Shown here in pieces: positions 10,925 through 21,449 of a stretch of DNA of 64,000 nt (position 1 is the stretch's first letter; the number at the start of each line of letters is the position of its first letter). Below the pieces are notes generated by a model, which was not told the DNA's origin, searched no databases, and saw only the letters and a list, made by a program, of their open reading frames with translations. The position numbers were made by a program, and so were the translations under genes. The stretch is from assembly GCA_004835665.1 (NCBI GenBank), contig RBKR01000027.1, forward strand, positions 310,001 through 374,000, given 5' to 3'. This DNA comes from Phoma sp. XZ068 (lineage: Eukaryota; Ascomycota; Dothideomycetes; Pleosporales; Didymellaceae).

Positions 10925-12019
10925 ATGGGCAAGAAGAAAGGAAAAGGAGAATACAACGACTTTCTGGAAGACAGTAGATACCGCGATAATAACGACGTCC
11001 GCACCACGCTGCAAAGCACATCGACATTAACCCGCAACATATCACCGCCGATTTCATCAACACCATCATCCCACCGCCACAACACCCACAGCAAAGCCAA
11101 GCCAAAGAAACCACCATTGACACACTTCCTTTGCCTGCCCCTTATCACAGAGGCGAACCGCCCACAGATCTCCAACGCCCTTGACAGACTCCGTCACGAT
11201 GTTGAAACCCTGACGCCTGTCCCACCAAAAGCCGTCAGGCCGGTAGGAACGCTCCATCTAACTCTAGGCGTAATGTCCCTATTCCCCTCACAACTAGACG
11301 ACGCCCGCGCGCACCTACAAGACCTAGACATTAGGAAACTCCTACGAGGCATCACAACGCAAAAAGTCGCCGAGTCAGCACTCGACACGCCAACCGTCAG
11401 CGAAGGCTTCGGCGCCGTCGCAGATTCAACTGTGCATCCTGAGAACCCCGCGTTGGCGGCGGATCCGGATTCGCTGGCGATTGACCTGAGGGGCCTTGTC
11501 CCTATGCAGAAGCCCGGCCAGACGTCGATTTTGTATGCAGAGCCGAGAGATGCGAGTGGACGGCTTTTGCGCTTTGCGGAGAGCGTGAGGAGGAGCTTTG
11601 AGGAGGGTGGTTGGGTGGTGGGGGATGAGAGGACGTTGAGATTGCATGCTACGGTTCTTAATACTATTTATGCGAAGTCGAAGGGTAGAGGGAGGGGGAA
11701 GTGGAAGGGGACCGCCGGTTCGAGTGAGGTGGGTGAAGCTGATGAGTCCGCGGACAGGCGCCCGCAGCAGGAGGCAGATGGCGATGTGAAGAAGGGGGAA
11801 GAAGAGGACAGGGCGAAGGGCCATGGCCCAGATGCGAAGAGTTGGATGCGCTTCGATGCGACTGCTTTGATTGAAGCGTATAAAGACTTCATCTGGGCAG
11901 AAGATGTGCGAATTGGCACGGTGCAGATTTGCAAAATGGGTGCGCAAAAGATTCTGCACGAAGAATCTGGCGAGGTTGTGGATGAGAAGTATGAGGTTGT
12001 TGCGGAAAAGGAGATTTAA
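10925..12019 (+). CDS. 2H phosphoesterase / AKAP7-like (ASCC1-related) protein
   Basis: Intronless. Two H-x-T motifs mark the 2H phosphoesterase (2',5' RNA ligase-like) fold: HLT in GTLHLTLGV and HAT in LRLHATVLNT (H134/T136 and H264/T266, counted from the upstream ATG at 10856). Between them is the family segment SILYAEP. Members hydrolyse or form 2',5' or cyclic phosphodiester bonds in RNA or nucleotides. The substrate here is unknown. I start at MGKKKGKGEYNDF (364 aa). An in-frame ATG at 10856 would add 23 Arg-rich residues without acids that look like a mitochondrial presequence. A Lys/Arg/Glu-rich loop at about residues 276-325 (upstream numbering) lies just after the second motif. It ends 60 bp from the convergent gene's stop. 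Confidence 0.72.
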   Translation: MGKKKGKGEYNDFLEDSRYRDNNDVRTTLQSTSTLTRNISPPISSTPSSHRHNTHSKAKPKKPPLTHFLCLPLITEANRPQISNALDRLRHDVETLTPVPPKAVRPVGTLHLTLGVMSLFPSQLDDARAHLQDLDIRKLLRGITTQKVAESALDTPTVSEGFGAVADSTVHPENPALAADPDSLAIDLRGLVPMQKPGQTSILYAEPRDASGRLLRFAESVRRSFEEGGWVVGDERTLRLHATVLNTIYAKSKGRGRGKWKGTAGSSEVGEADESADRRPQQEADGDVKKGEEEDRAKGHGPDAKSWMRFDATALIEAYKDFIWAEDVRIGTVQICKMGAQKILHEESGEVVDEKYEVVAEKEI

Positions 12020-12079
12020 CCGTCTTGGTCACGAAGCTTACATTATGTACATATAGCATGCTTAATGCAGCTTACAGAT

Positions 12080-13191
12080 TCACTTCCCGCGCTCCAAAGA
12101 CTCAATCTCCTTATCCATCCTCCCCGTCTCAGCATCGAGGTACGCTCTCCGTTTCGCCAGCTCCCTAATCCCCTTCTCCCCTGCCTGCTCATATAACTTC
12201 AGACTCTGTTTCGCCAGCGCCTCCCTATCCCTCAAGCTCCTCTCCCCCGTACCCTGGAATTTGTGGAACACCTTCAGCGCAGTAACAAATTCCGCAGGCG
12301 GCGGGTGTCCAAACGTGTAGCACTTTGCCTGTAGACCGAGAAGCGTGGCGCGCGAGTGTAAGAGTTCGGCGCGTGCCTTTGTGTGCCGCGCCAGGGAGCC
12401 ATGTTGGGTCTGCTCGAGGATCCGAATTGCCGTCTCCAGCATCTGTTTGTGCAGTGTTAAGAGACTCGTCAGGCTGTTAGTAAGCTCCGTACGCGCAGAT
12501 GCGAGTTCCTGGGGTAGATCGAGTGTCGCAGCGTTCACCAGGGCTTCTGCGGTTGTGGATAGGGACGCTGTACTAGAAGGGGATAGTGGAGCCGCGATGG
12601 TGCAGAGATGCTGAGTGACGAGTTCCAGCTGCGTCGATATGGCTGAGGAGATGATATCGATGTTGTCGAAGAAAATGGCTACATCTCCGATGAGAACGTC
12701 GCGGTCTGAGGGGTCTGGGATCCGTCCTAAAAGGAGTGCGGACACAAGGTCTATGCAAGCGTGAAGCTCGTCCGGAAGAGTGGGTGCACGGGAGGGCAGA
12801 GTGGTCAGGGTGTCGATGAGAAGCTGTGTGCTGACGAGGGTGGAACGAGCGGTTGTTAGATTCTAGACCTTTATCAGTCTCCTGACGGTGGTTGGAATCT
12901 TGAAGATGGCTGAAGACACGCTGTTGGCAATATCGCAAAAGTACACAAATAGCAACTTTGCAAAATTCAAACAGGGATCCGCATAGAGGTTCCAAAGGAA
13001 ACAACATCAATAATGAAGAAAGATTGAAGAATGACAGAAGATCTCACCCGCCGTATCTCGTCGTTCATGCGCTGCTTCTTTGTATCTCGTGTCGAGCCAT
13101 CAGGGTTCAATTTCCGCGTGCAGAGATCTTTGTACAGTATCTCAAAGTTGGGATTTCGCTGCAGTGCCGCTGGATCCACAGGTTGCAGCAT
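12080..13191 (-). CDS. Conserved-looking hypothetical protein, helical, 308 aa
   Basis: Not recognised. Exon 1 is 13191-13048 (48 codons, MLQPVDPAALQRNPNFE start) and exon 2 is 12862-12080, joined in frame over a 185-nt GT-AG intron. The second exon is rich in Leu, Ala, Ser and Glu, with long predicted helices (LPQELASARTELTNSL; EALAKQSLKLYEQAGEKG) and a charged coiled C-terminus ending ESLERGK. No signal peptide or membrane segment. The N-terminal FEILYKDLCTRKLNPDGST and the helical body suggest a structural or complex subunit, but no function is assigned. It is convergent with the 2H-phosphoesterase gene. Confidence 0.6.
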
Positions 13192-13309
13192 GTCTTGCTC
13201 GCTGGTTGTAGTGTAACAGGGAGAGGGAGCTATTGCTCTGTTCAGTGTTTAGGTTAATTAGGGCAGACGGTAGGGGCATTGAACTAGCAGCGCGCTTACG
13301 CAACGTAGC

Positions 13310-13976
13310 CAATAGTATCAAGAGGCTAGCAGCAGCGCACTAAATTGCCCTTACTATCTTAGGGATATTAGTACGCTATTCTATAAACTATAATTCTATT
13401 TTTAATACTAACAGTAGAATACTATATAAAAACTTAGCTAGTATATACTATACTATAATATTTTTATCTAGATTTATAAAGTACTTTAAATTTAGCTTAT
13501 AGTTATATTAAGAATATTATCTAGTATATTAGTCTTAGATTGTTATCTAGAGAATATTAAAGATTACTATAGTATATTCTTAATTTCTAACTTACTTAGA
13601 TTTAATACTAGTAATACTAAGCTAGATATCTTCTTTAGTATATATTTTATATATATTATACTATTAAAATATAATATAATATAATTATAATAGTAAAATA
13701 TATATAAAAAAAAACCCTCTAATAACTTACTTAGACTAATAACTTACTTAGAGTAATAACTTAGAGTAATAACTTACTTAGAGTAATAACTTACTTATAA
13801 AATATATTATAATTTTTATATATAATATTATTAAGATATAATATATTATAGTTATAATAGTATAATAATAGTATAATAATATTAAAAAGCTAGTAACTTT
13901 GTTATAAGATAAACTAATCTTCTAAAGAAAATTAAGATTACTATAATATAGATTTTTCCTTTTCTATTTGTCTTTT
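13310..13976. repeat. AT-rich islet with short tandem repeats
   Basis: About 0.67 kb of very AT-rich sequence between two gene-bearing stretches. CA, TG and CG are scarce, as in the big block at 25.66-60.1 kb, so it is probably a RIP-mutated transposon scrap. At 13722-13800 a unit like TAATAACTTACTTAGAG repeats about four times with a length variant. No coding trace was identified. It directly abuts the stop codon of the Zn2Cys6 regulator gene. Confidence 0.7.
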
Positions 13977-16900
13977 CTATAGTAATAAAATATCTAATCT
14001 CTTTGCGTAGGTTGTTTCCTGTAGACAAAGATACTGTACTACTGTAGGTACGGAGTTACTAAAGTTTTGAAGCTTGCTCTCTTCATCCCAGAGTACCGAC
14101 AGAGCCTCGACTACTAGCAGTGCGTGGTCCATTGCGAAGTCATTGCCTAGTGACTGTAGTAGAACTACTACATCGTCCCTACGATTGAGTCCTGAAAAAG
14201 TACCACATTCACACCCAACGACCGTAAGTGGCCATAGTGTTAGATTCCCAATCGAGACCTGCCGTTTCTGGACCATCTCAAAAACGGCCTGGATGTTAGA
14301 AATAATTTCGTTTACATAGACATCCCGCATTGTCCTTCGGTCTTCTGGAAACTCCTCAAGAATGTTAGAACGAAACCCATTCCCCCTCCACAGAAATATA
14401 AGAGCTGCTTTCCGAATACAGTCCCATGTTGTCCGAAGGATCAATTCTGTGTATGGGTTTGCCCTTGGAGAAACTGTAGGCGCCGTCCAGTCACGAAGCA
14501 GTTGCTCGAGTCCCTCAGCTGTCCGGTAAGATTCTAATTTGAGTCGGTATGTTAGATCTCTCATTAAGTGGGTATTATATATGCGAGTTTACGAACCGTT
14601 TGGCGCAAACGACTCGTTGGAGTTTGCGTCTGCAGTTGCCGCAATGCATGCAATGATATCGATCAACGACCGAGGATAGCCGGTGATCAAGTCGAGCGAG
14701 CAATCTGTGAAAGTGTGTCGAGATTTCGGTATCATCCATTTCATCCAACATTGTTGAGACGTTTGGCTCCCACCAATGGAGAAAGCTGAAATATCTGACA
14801 TGGCACTAGCGCCAGTGAGGAAGCAGCCCAGTGGTGAGGCCTTCAGTTCTGTTAAGGATGTTGTACGAATTACGTCAATCATGGCCCGGTTATGGTGAGC
14901 CCACCACTCGTCACACTGAGAGAGGGAGAACATGCTGAGCAGAAATTGGCATGCTAGCACTCCAATGACCTTGTCTACTTGCCAAGAATCGGTATGCACT
15001 ACATTAGTCTCCTCACGGAGGGCACGAAGCGTTTCCTGGTGATGAATGAATTCCGGTACGGATCGTTTGGAATGTGTGGTGGATAGTGAAAGTATTCCGT
15101 GAAGGACTGCTGGCCATTTTAGGACATGTGAAAATAGCAGTTGTAGCATGTGAGAGCCTGACTCGAAATTGGCTTCGAAGGCCAGCCGACAACGTTTGAC
15201 TACTGAGATCAACAAGATTTGTCAGTTCAACGTTGCCAATCGCTCCATCAAAGTTCAACACCTAGGAGACTGGGCAATTGCGTACCTTTCCGCAGCAGCA
15301 GATTATCGATGCCGTTGAGGCGAAACCCCGCAGCGATGACTGGTGGCGATAGAAGTTGCGAGAAATTGCCTCCTGGTGCCGACAGGAAACGGATATTTAG
15401 CTCAAAAGAACCGGGAGTGCCCATCCTTACATCTGTACGACACAGACTTTCAATGGCAGCTCTTCTACCCGCTATATCCTTCACGCTTGCTAACGAGGGC
15501 AGGCTGAGCGGAGCCTGCAATTGAGAATTTCCAACCCCCAAACCACTGACACTGTTAGAGATGGTGATGCCAGCGCCATCACCGCACCATCTGTAGCGTG
15601 AGAGAGTAAGCAACGGCTCGCACAGCCCACTATCTGCTACTCTGTCGCCTGGAGTACTCAGTTGCTCAAGGATTTGAAAGACGGCATTGATGAGACCAGT
15701 ATCGAATCTAGCGGTGGAATAGCGAAGGCATTCCAGAAATCGAAGATGCTGTCTAGCACTGACCAACAAGCCCTCAGGATGTGCTGGAGGTAAAAACCTC
15801 GAGCAATCGGGACCAGGCGAGGCATGGAATTGTCGAAGCGCTACACAAATAATCGTCGATGACAATAGTACAAAAAATACAGTAGCTGGCGAACTGCATT
15901 GACCCTCAGGGTCCAACCTTAGCAAAGTGGGGACCACCTATGTGTTGTAGATTAGACATATGCAACCATGTACTAGTGCAGTGGGTTCATTGTACCTCCG
16001 ATAATAAGATGGCATGCTCGCAGCACGTATAGAACAATGACTGTGAAGGCAAATGATTGTTGAGCAGCAGACTTAATGGATCTCTCTGTACGTCTACAAT
16101 GGAGTCAATTTGCAACGTTTGCAGATTGAATCGATGGCCACTGAACTCACATGTTAACAGATAGATGGCATGAAGCCAGATCATGGCCTCAGCTTCATAA
16201 ACGTGTCCTATGGATTCGAAAGACAAGATGTCCTCAGGAAAACATAAGTAATATTGCTCCAGACCGTCCCTTACGACTCTCATAACAGTTTCATCCTCCA
16301 AACCCGGCTCTTGCACTACTAATCCGAGCAACCTGAACGAAATGAGGTTAGAGTAGAGTTCCAAATAAGTAGCAGATGTCGATTTTGTCTTACCGGGTTA
16401 GGGGAGTAAGAAGTCCGAAGTAACTTCTCTGCAAGGGGTCGTGAACAATCGGTGAGTAAGAATTCATTCTGACCACACGGTAGATATCTGATCCAGATGC
16501 AGTCATAGGTGCACGCCGGTGATGGAGTAGCATCAGAGTTCTAGTCGTGTGTTAGTAAATTCCTTTCTCAGGATAGTTTGTGTCACGTCGACCTACTTAT
16601 CCTGAAGTTCGATAGCTGCAGATAGTCTTTGACAGTGTCGGGGTTAGTGCAGTGAAAATAGCATAGTAATATACATTCTACTCACTGCTGAATATCTGCC
16701 TCGTTTCCCAATTGCGTGCTAGATCCAGGCCTATTTAGCTCAAGCGAAATCAAATAAGCAAGGGAGTTCCATCGATCCGCCATGGCAGTCAAGTCTTCTT
16801 TCATACACCAAGTATGGCTCAAAAGGACAAGCGCCTTGGCGTGGTTAATCCCAGTCTCGCACGACATGCACGTAGGTGCTGGTATCGCTTTCAAACATTG

Positions 16901-17583
16901 GTTACGAATGGAATCGATGAGGAATCTCTGGCGTGCTGGAGCCACAGATGACGTACACCGCGACCCTACTTGCATTCCAACTGCGAGTAGGGCATAGCTC
17001 AAAGGTGGGTGTTTGTCGGATGAGCAAGGATTGATCAAGATTTGATCGACAGAACTGTGGGCTAAAGCTGCAGCATCTTCGAGGTCTGCTGCATTAAGAA
17101 TTGAGAACATGCCATGTTCTGCGTGCTGTATCGACACACGTGTAAACCATTGTATTGTCGAGGTCATGTCAACAACTTCATTTCGATCATGTGGTGTTCC
17201 ACGTCCCGGAGAGGCATCCCAGGCGGGCGATGACCGTAGAGAAGCATCGGTAGGTGTGCTTTGTAGTACTTCCACGTCTATCACGTGCAGGTGCGTCGGA
17301 TTTTGTTGTGGTTCTTCAGCATGCGGTGTCCACGATTGTGCTGGACCGTCCGAAACAACAGTACGTATGGAGTCAGCTGTGCGATTTATACGTGGGCGGC
17401 CACGTCGGACCAGTGGACGGCAAGTACGGCAGTTGAGTTTGAGTCTCGTGCAGCGCGAGCACGGCTGTTGACGATCGCATTGAGATTTCTAAACAAACAA
17501 ATTGCGTTAGCATCCATATCACGGCTCGTCAAACGCAATGGGCTAACCGTTTTCCAACATCTGTCGCACGCGCGTTGCTCCAT
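13977..17583 (-). CDS. Zn2Cys6 transcription factor, 9-exon model, 1044 aa
   Basis: DNA-binding fungal regulator. Exons (all in frame): 17583-17548, 17488-16686, 16626-16597, 16540-16394, 16332-16151, 16093-15996, 15937-15286, 15202-14597 and 14557-13977. The first intron splits the zinc cluster. Joined, the cysteines follow C-x2-C-x6-C-x6-C-x2-C-x6-C (CDRC, then CDRQQPCSRC, then LKLNC). The middle third looks like a fungal regulatory (MHR) domain, with ALLAVGMQVGS, AKALVLLSHTW and CEHAILLSEVVPTLL. The last third (MLQLLFSHVLKWPAVLHGIL, then LSLSTTHS) looks like a separate Fungal_trans_2-type domain. The 83-nt intron at 15285-15203 that links them has a CTGAC branch-like site. Without it, gene one would stop at 15248 and a finger-less second gene would follow. 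The final intron (39 nt) is short and least certain. The last codons run into AT-rich DNA. Confidence 0.68.
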
Positions 17584-18312
17584 CGCTACTGTGTTTGTCC
17601 CTGGACAAGAAAATGGCCGCGGGAGGAACGAAGGAAGTTAAGTGCTTTTCAGAATAAGCCCAATGCAAACAACGCCCGGGAGGTGGGGAAGAAGTTGCCG
17701 CTAGCACCCAAGATCCAACGCCGCACTAGTTAGTAGATGGTCATGTTCTCGGTGCCCACCGTCTCCGCCCCCTCCAAAAAAAAGCCCGCGGCGATTTATG
17801 ATGTTGGGTACCCCGCTTCAGTGTCTAAAACGTAGCACCTTTCTTTCCTATAGAATAGAGTTGTATCCGGTCGAACGTAACGTCCTTTTGTGCAAACTTT
17901 AATACCAATCAACAAGCAAAAAGATTCTGCCACAAAAATTCTGGAACTGACGAATTGGGTTACATAAGGCATTTCGATACAGGTCGTTGACATTGCTGGT
18001 TGTGTAGGGCGGCGCCTTAATTTCCAGTCAGGAAATCTTTCGGCAAATCCACTGCGTGAACAGTCAGATACAGTGCAACTGGGACAAACTCGGGTTAAAA
18101 GTATCAAGCTTCTCTATTTTTTAAATATAAGCACCTGTTTTTCAACATTGGAAGCTTGTTTTACGTTGTTGACAATTCAACGATGCGTGTCTTTCTGATG
18201 GAATGTGTATTGTCTCAGCGCGACAGTGTCCCCGATGCGCAGGCAACGAGCTGGCCCAGAAAGTTTCCAAGAAACTCGCAGTCCATGAAGGTATAATTAG
18301 CATCTTTATGCT
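17584..18312. promoter_or_regulatory. Region between the regulator start and the aminotransferase stop
   Basis: About 730 bp holding the promoter of the Zn2Cys6 gene and the 3' end of the upstream minus-strand gene. A 103-codon open frame inside (17796-18107, minus) has no family features and was not called. An A8 run and a GC-rich patch lie near 17770-17800. Confidence 0.35.
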
Positions 18313-20159
18313 CTAGAATTCCGTTTTGTTCCTCTTCCACATATGCTCCCTTTGACCTTCAAACTCAACCATAAACTCTTGGAACGCTCGCAGAAATTTG
18401 CTGATGTCTTCCTCTGTGTGTACCAGATTCAAAAACACGAAGCCTCGTCGCCCGATCACGATACCTTGACGGAGACAATGGAAATAGAAAAGTTCCTTCC
18501 ATAGTTTCCTTTGCTGACCCAGTAGTTCAAATCCAATCGCGCTGCCGTAGCCGGTGAAGTTAATGATATCGAACTTGGCTTCCTTTGCCATCTTGGTGGC
18601 GACGTGCCTTAGGTCGTCACCCATGCTGTTCATCCTCTCTATTTCTGCCATATTTACAAGACTGGCAGCGTCGACGGCGGCCGTCATAGTCAGAATGTTA
18701 TTGTTGAAAGTTCCTGAGTGATTGAGCTTCGGCCCCAGTTGCGTCGAACTTGGGTCGAACTGGCGCATGATTTCTGCTCTGCCTCCGAACGCACCAAAGG
18801 GAAGTCCACCTCCAATATATTTTCCAAGCGTAGTCAGATCGGGCTTGACCTCAAAATAGGCTTGAAGTCCATTAAAATGCAATCGAGAGGTAACGATTTC
18901 ATCCAAGATGAGGATGGCACCAACCGAGTCTGCCGTGTTGCGTAGAAACGTCATAAACTCTTTCGTCGCAATTCGCAAGCCACCAGCGCTCTGCATAGGT
19001 TCGACAATTATAACTCCAACACTCCTGGTGATGACTTCTTTTGTCTTCTCGATGTTGTTGTAGGTGCCGAAAACGTAATCATGAGGTAGGTTGATGGCAT
19101 TGCCCTCAATTCCGAATGATAAAGTCCCGCCGTGATAAGCGTGGTCAAAAACAAGCACCTGGGGAATATATAAGCTCCGTTACTGCACATTAATTTGAGC
19201 ATGAAGCAGCTTACCTTCCTACGGCCTGTGAACGAAAGAGCGGCAGCGATCGCATAGGTGTTGGCTTCGGTACCAGAATTACAGAATCGGATCAGATCAA
19301 TACTGGAAAACCGCCGCTTCAAAATCTCGCTCAATTTGTACTCAGTTTCTGTAATGGCACCAACGCTGAGACCGAACTCAACTGCCTTCATGATGCCCTG
19401 CTTGATGACTGGATGAGAGTGACCGTACAGCCCGGCAGAATAGTCGGACACCATGTCCAAGTATTCTCGATTATCGAGCGACGTGACCGTAGCACCACGT
19501 GCTGACTTCATCGACAAAGGAAACGGGCTTGAGTTCAGAACTGAACGAGTGTTCCCTCCCGGCAGAGCTTTACAAGCCCGGGAATGCGCTTTGAGTGAGA
19601 GCGGGTTCTCCGTAGCGTATGCTTCCACGTACTGTGTCAATTTAGTCGACAGGCGTGTCTCAAGGTCGCGTGCCTCAATTCGTTCCAATGAGGCCACCAT
19701 ATGTCGTTGTTCAATATAAATAGCGGAAAATTCCCCGGCAGAACGTACAGACAGTTTGGCACCCTGCGGAATTAAAAGCAGCAATCCTGTCGTAAGCGGA
19801 TGATATTCACCAGTGTTTTCATCGTTAACAAGAGCATTTCCTGTCCTTAGATTCAGTAATAGCTAATGGCAGCGCACGCAGACAGCTTCTGTATTTACCT
19901 TGAACAATGTATCTGGTCTCGTCCCAGCCAGCCTCGAACGTTGAGGTTGCTTCGGTAAGATCTGCCACGTTCCATATTCCTGCAACGAGAGGCTTCTCCC
20001 CCGGTTGTCTGATGCATAGAAAAGTCAGCCAAAGAGACACAGCGGATGCTAAGGTACTCACGAAGAGCGGGAGATATCAGTATAGCTGCCCACCTGCTCC
20101 GAATGGGTCTGCCCGATCAGTGTATCAGCATCTGACACGACCACGAGGCTCGGACACAT
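18313..20159 (-). CDS. Cupin domain fused to class III aminotransferase (GSA-aminomutase-like)
   Basis: Four exons (20159-20062, 20008-19899, 19840-19215, 19158-18313) join in frame to 559 aa. The N-terminal ~125 residues read as a small cupin of the EutQ/DUF861 kind: PLVAGIWNVADLTEATSTFE, WDETRYIVQG, LLLLIPQGAKLSV. The rest is a PLP-dependent class III aminotransferase close to glutamate-1-semialdehyde 2,1-aminomutases: LPGGNTRSVL, YLDMVSDYSAGLYGHSHP, FCNSGTEANTYAIAAA, DHAYHGG, VIIVEPMQSAGG, ILDEIVTSR with D364, and TTLGKYIGGGLPFGAFGG with PLP lysine K391. Substrate unknown. Fungi make heme by the Shemin route, so tetrapyrrole synthesis is unlikely. A role in accessory amino-acid or secondary metabolism is inference. 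A 156-aa-shorter start (MVASLERIEAR) would lose the cupin. Confidence 0.82.
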
Positions 20160-21449
20160 GGCGATGCTGTTCAAGGGTGATCAACGGGTTTTTTGAACGA
20201 AGAACAAAGAATGTTTGATTGAGGAGAACAGGTGTTTTAAGGCAGTGCATAAACAAGTTGTCTTACCTGAATTGGTAAGTGCGGCGGCGGACAATTAAGT
20301 CATAGATATACGCCGTCGGACATTTTTTGTAACAGGCGCAATTGCATTAATCCACTCTACCTTAAAGCCCACAGTATGCTTACTGAGGAATTTGGCCTCT
20401 AGCATAGTACGCTTACGATATTTTCGTGCTGCTCAGGTGCTATCACGTCTGTACCTAGGTACCTAGGAACTCAAAAGGTCAAAAATTGACCAATTTCTCC
20501 TTTGGGACTTCTTGCTCCCTGTTCGTGTTCATGCCCAAGTGTTTGATCAGACGCGATTCCGAGACTTGTTAGCTTTCACCACCAAGATTCTCATAGTAGA
20601 GTCCAGCAGACCTGTTCGTTCTGGACCGCGATTCTTAGGCTATTCCCATAGAGCTACATGCAGACTTTCAGCTAACCCTAAGACTCTCTTCTCAAGCGTG
20701 TGGGTCGTTAGTCAGTCATATACGCAACCGGAGAGGCCCCCGGCCACACGTTGCACATTGACGTCGACTTTTAGGTGTTAGCTAAGCGTGCTCAAACTGC
20801 GCAGGGTTGGTACCCGAGAAAAAGGTGCTGTAACCGACTGCATATTGATCATATCTAGAAGGGACTCTCTACATTGCATTCAACTTTGGCCCCAAAGCAC
20901 GTCAGTAAGGCTAGTCGAGCGCTTTGGTTGTCGACTAGAGGTAATTGTGTATATAATGATTCGTAACGATAATGCCTAGTAGTTGTTTACCCATGTAGTA
21001 TCTTCTTACTACGATTAAACCTTCTCCTTGATAATGTTGGTAAGTTAACATTCTAAAAGTATAATAAATGTCTAATTGGAGAGAACACATTGATGCGTAA
21101 TCTACTGATCGTAGCTACTAGGCATTAATTCTGATATTTTAGGCTTTTTTCTATGTATTTGGTCATTCCTGTCATTGTAAAGAGTTGATACCTTGACCGT
21201 GTGTTGGTAATATCTTCTTTTAACTGCTCTCCCAGCGACATCAAGGTTTTCTACTACCTGGGTTCGCTATCAACAGCATCGCTTACCTTCTCCACAGTTT
21301 AAGGGAAATGAGATGGGTTTACTCTCGCACTCGCTGCTGCGAGCAGCAACAAACGCATACTGTGTACTATGTACCGAGAAGTTTCTCCCTTTGTTCACGC
21401 GTCACAAGGTTGAAGTATCAACCTGTAAAGCATATCGCTGCTCAGACAT
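20160..21449. other. Intergenic region, 1.3 kb
   Basis: Holds the promoter of the cupin-aminotransferase gene and the 3' flank of the GH43 gene. A short self-complementary string GTACCTAGGTACCTAGG lies at about 20453-20468. No gene was recognised. Composition is mildly AT-rich but keeps CA and CG, so it is not RIP-mutated. Confidence 0.4.

Noticed and set aside
13722..13800. CRISPR-like or centromeric repeat array
   Set aside because: Only about four short units with no unique spacers; simple tandem repeat in AT-rich DNA.
15013..15261. 82-codon frame at the junction of the two halves of the regulator
   Set aside because: Different frame from both halves and best explained as lying across the 83-nt intron.
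15248..15286. Stop codon for a separate upstream regulator gene ending at 15248
   Set aside because: Kept only as the alternative model: the intron 15285-15203 has donor, branch-like site and acceptor, and keeps frame into the next exon.
17796..18107. 103-codon minus-strand frame
   Set aside because: No motif or start context; sits in a promoter/terminator region.
20453..20468. CCTAGG/GTACC self-complementary string as a regulatory operator
   Set aside because: It lies in a long gap without a clear promoter relationship; noted but not claimed.
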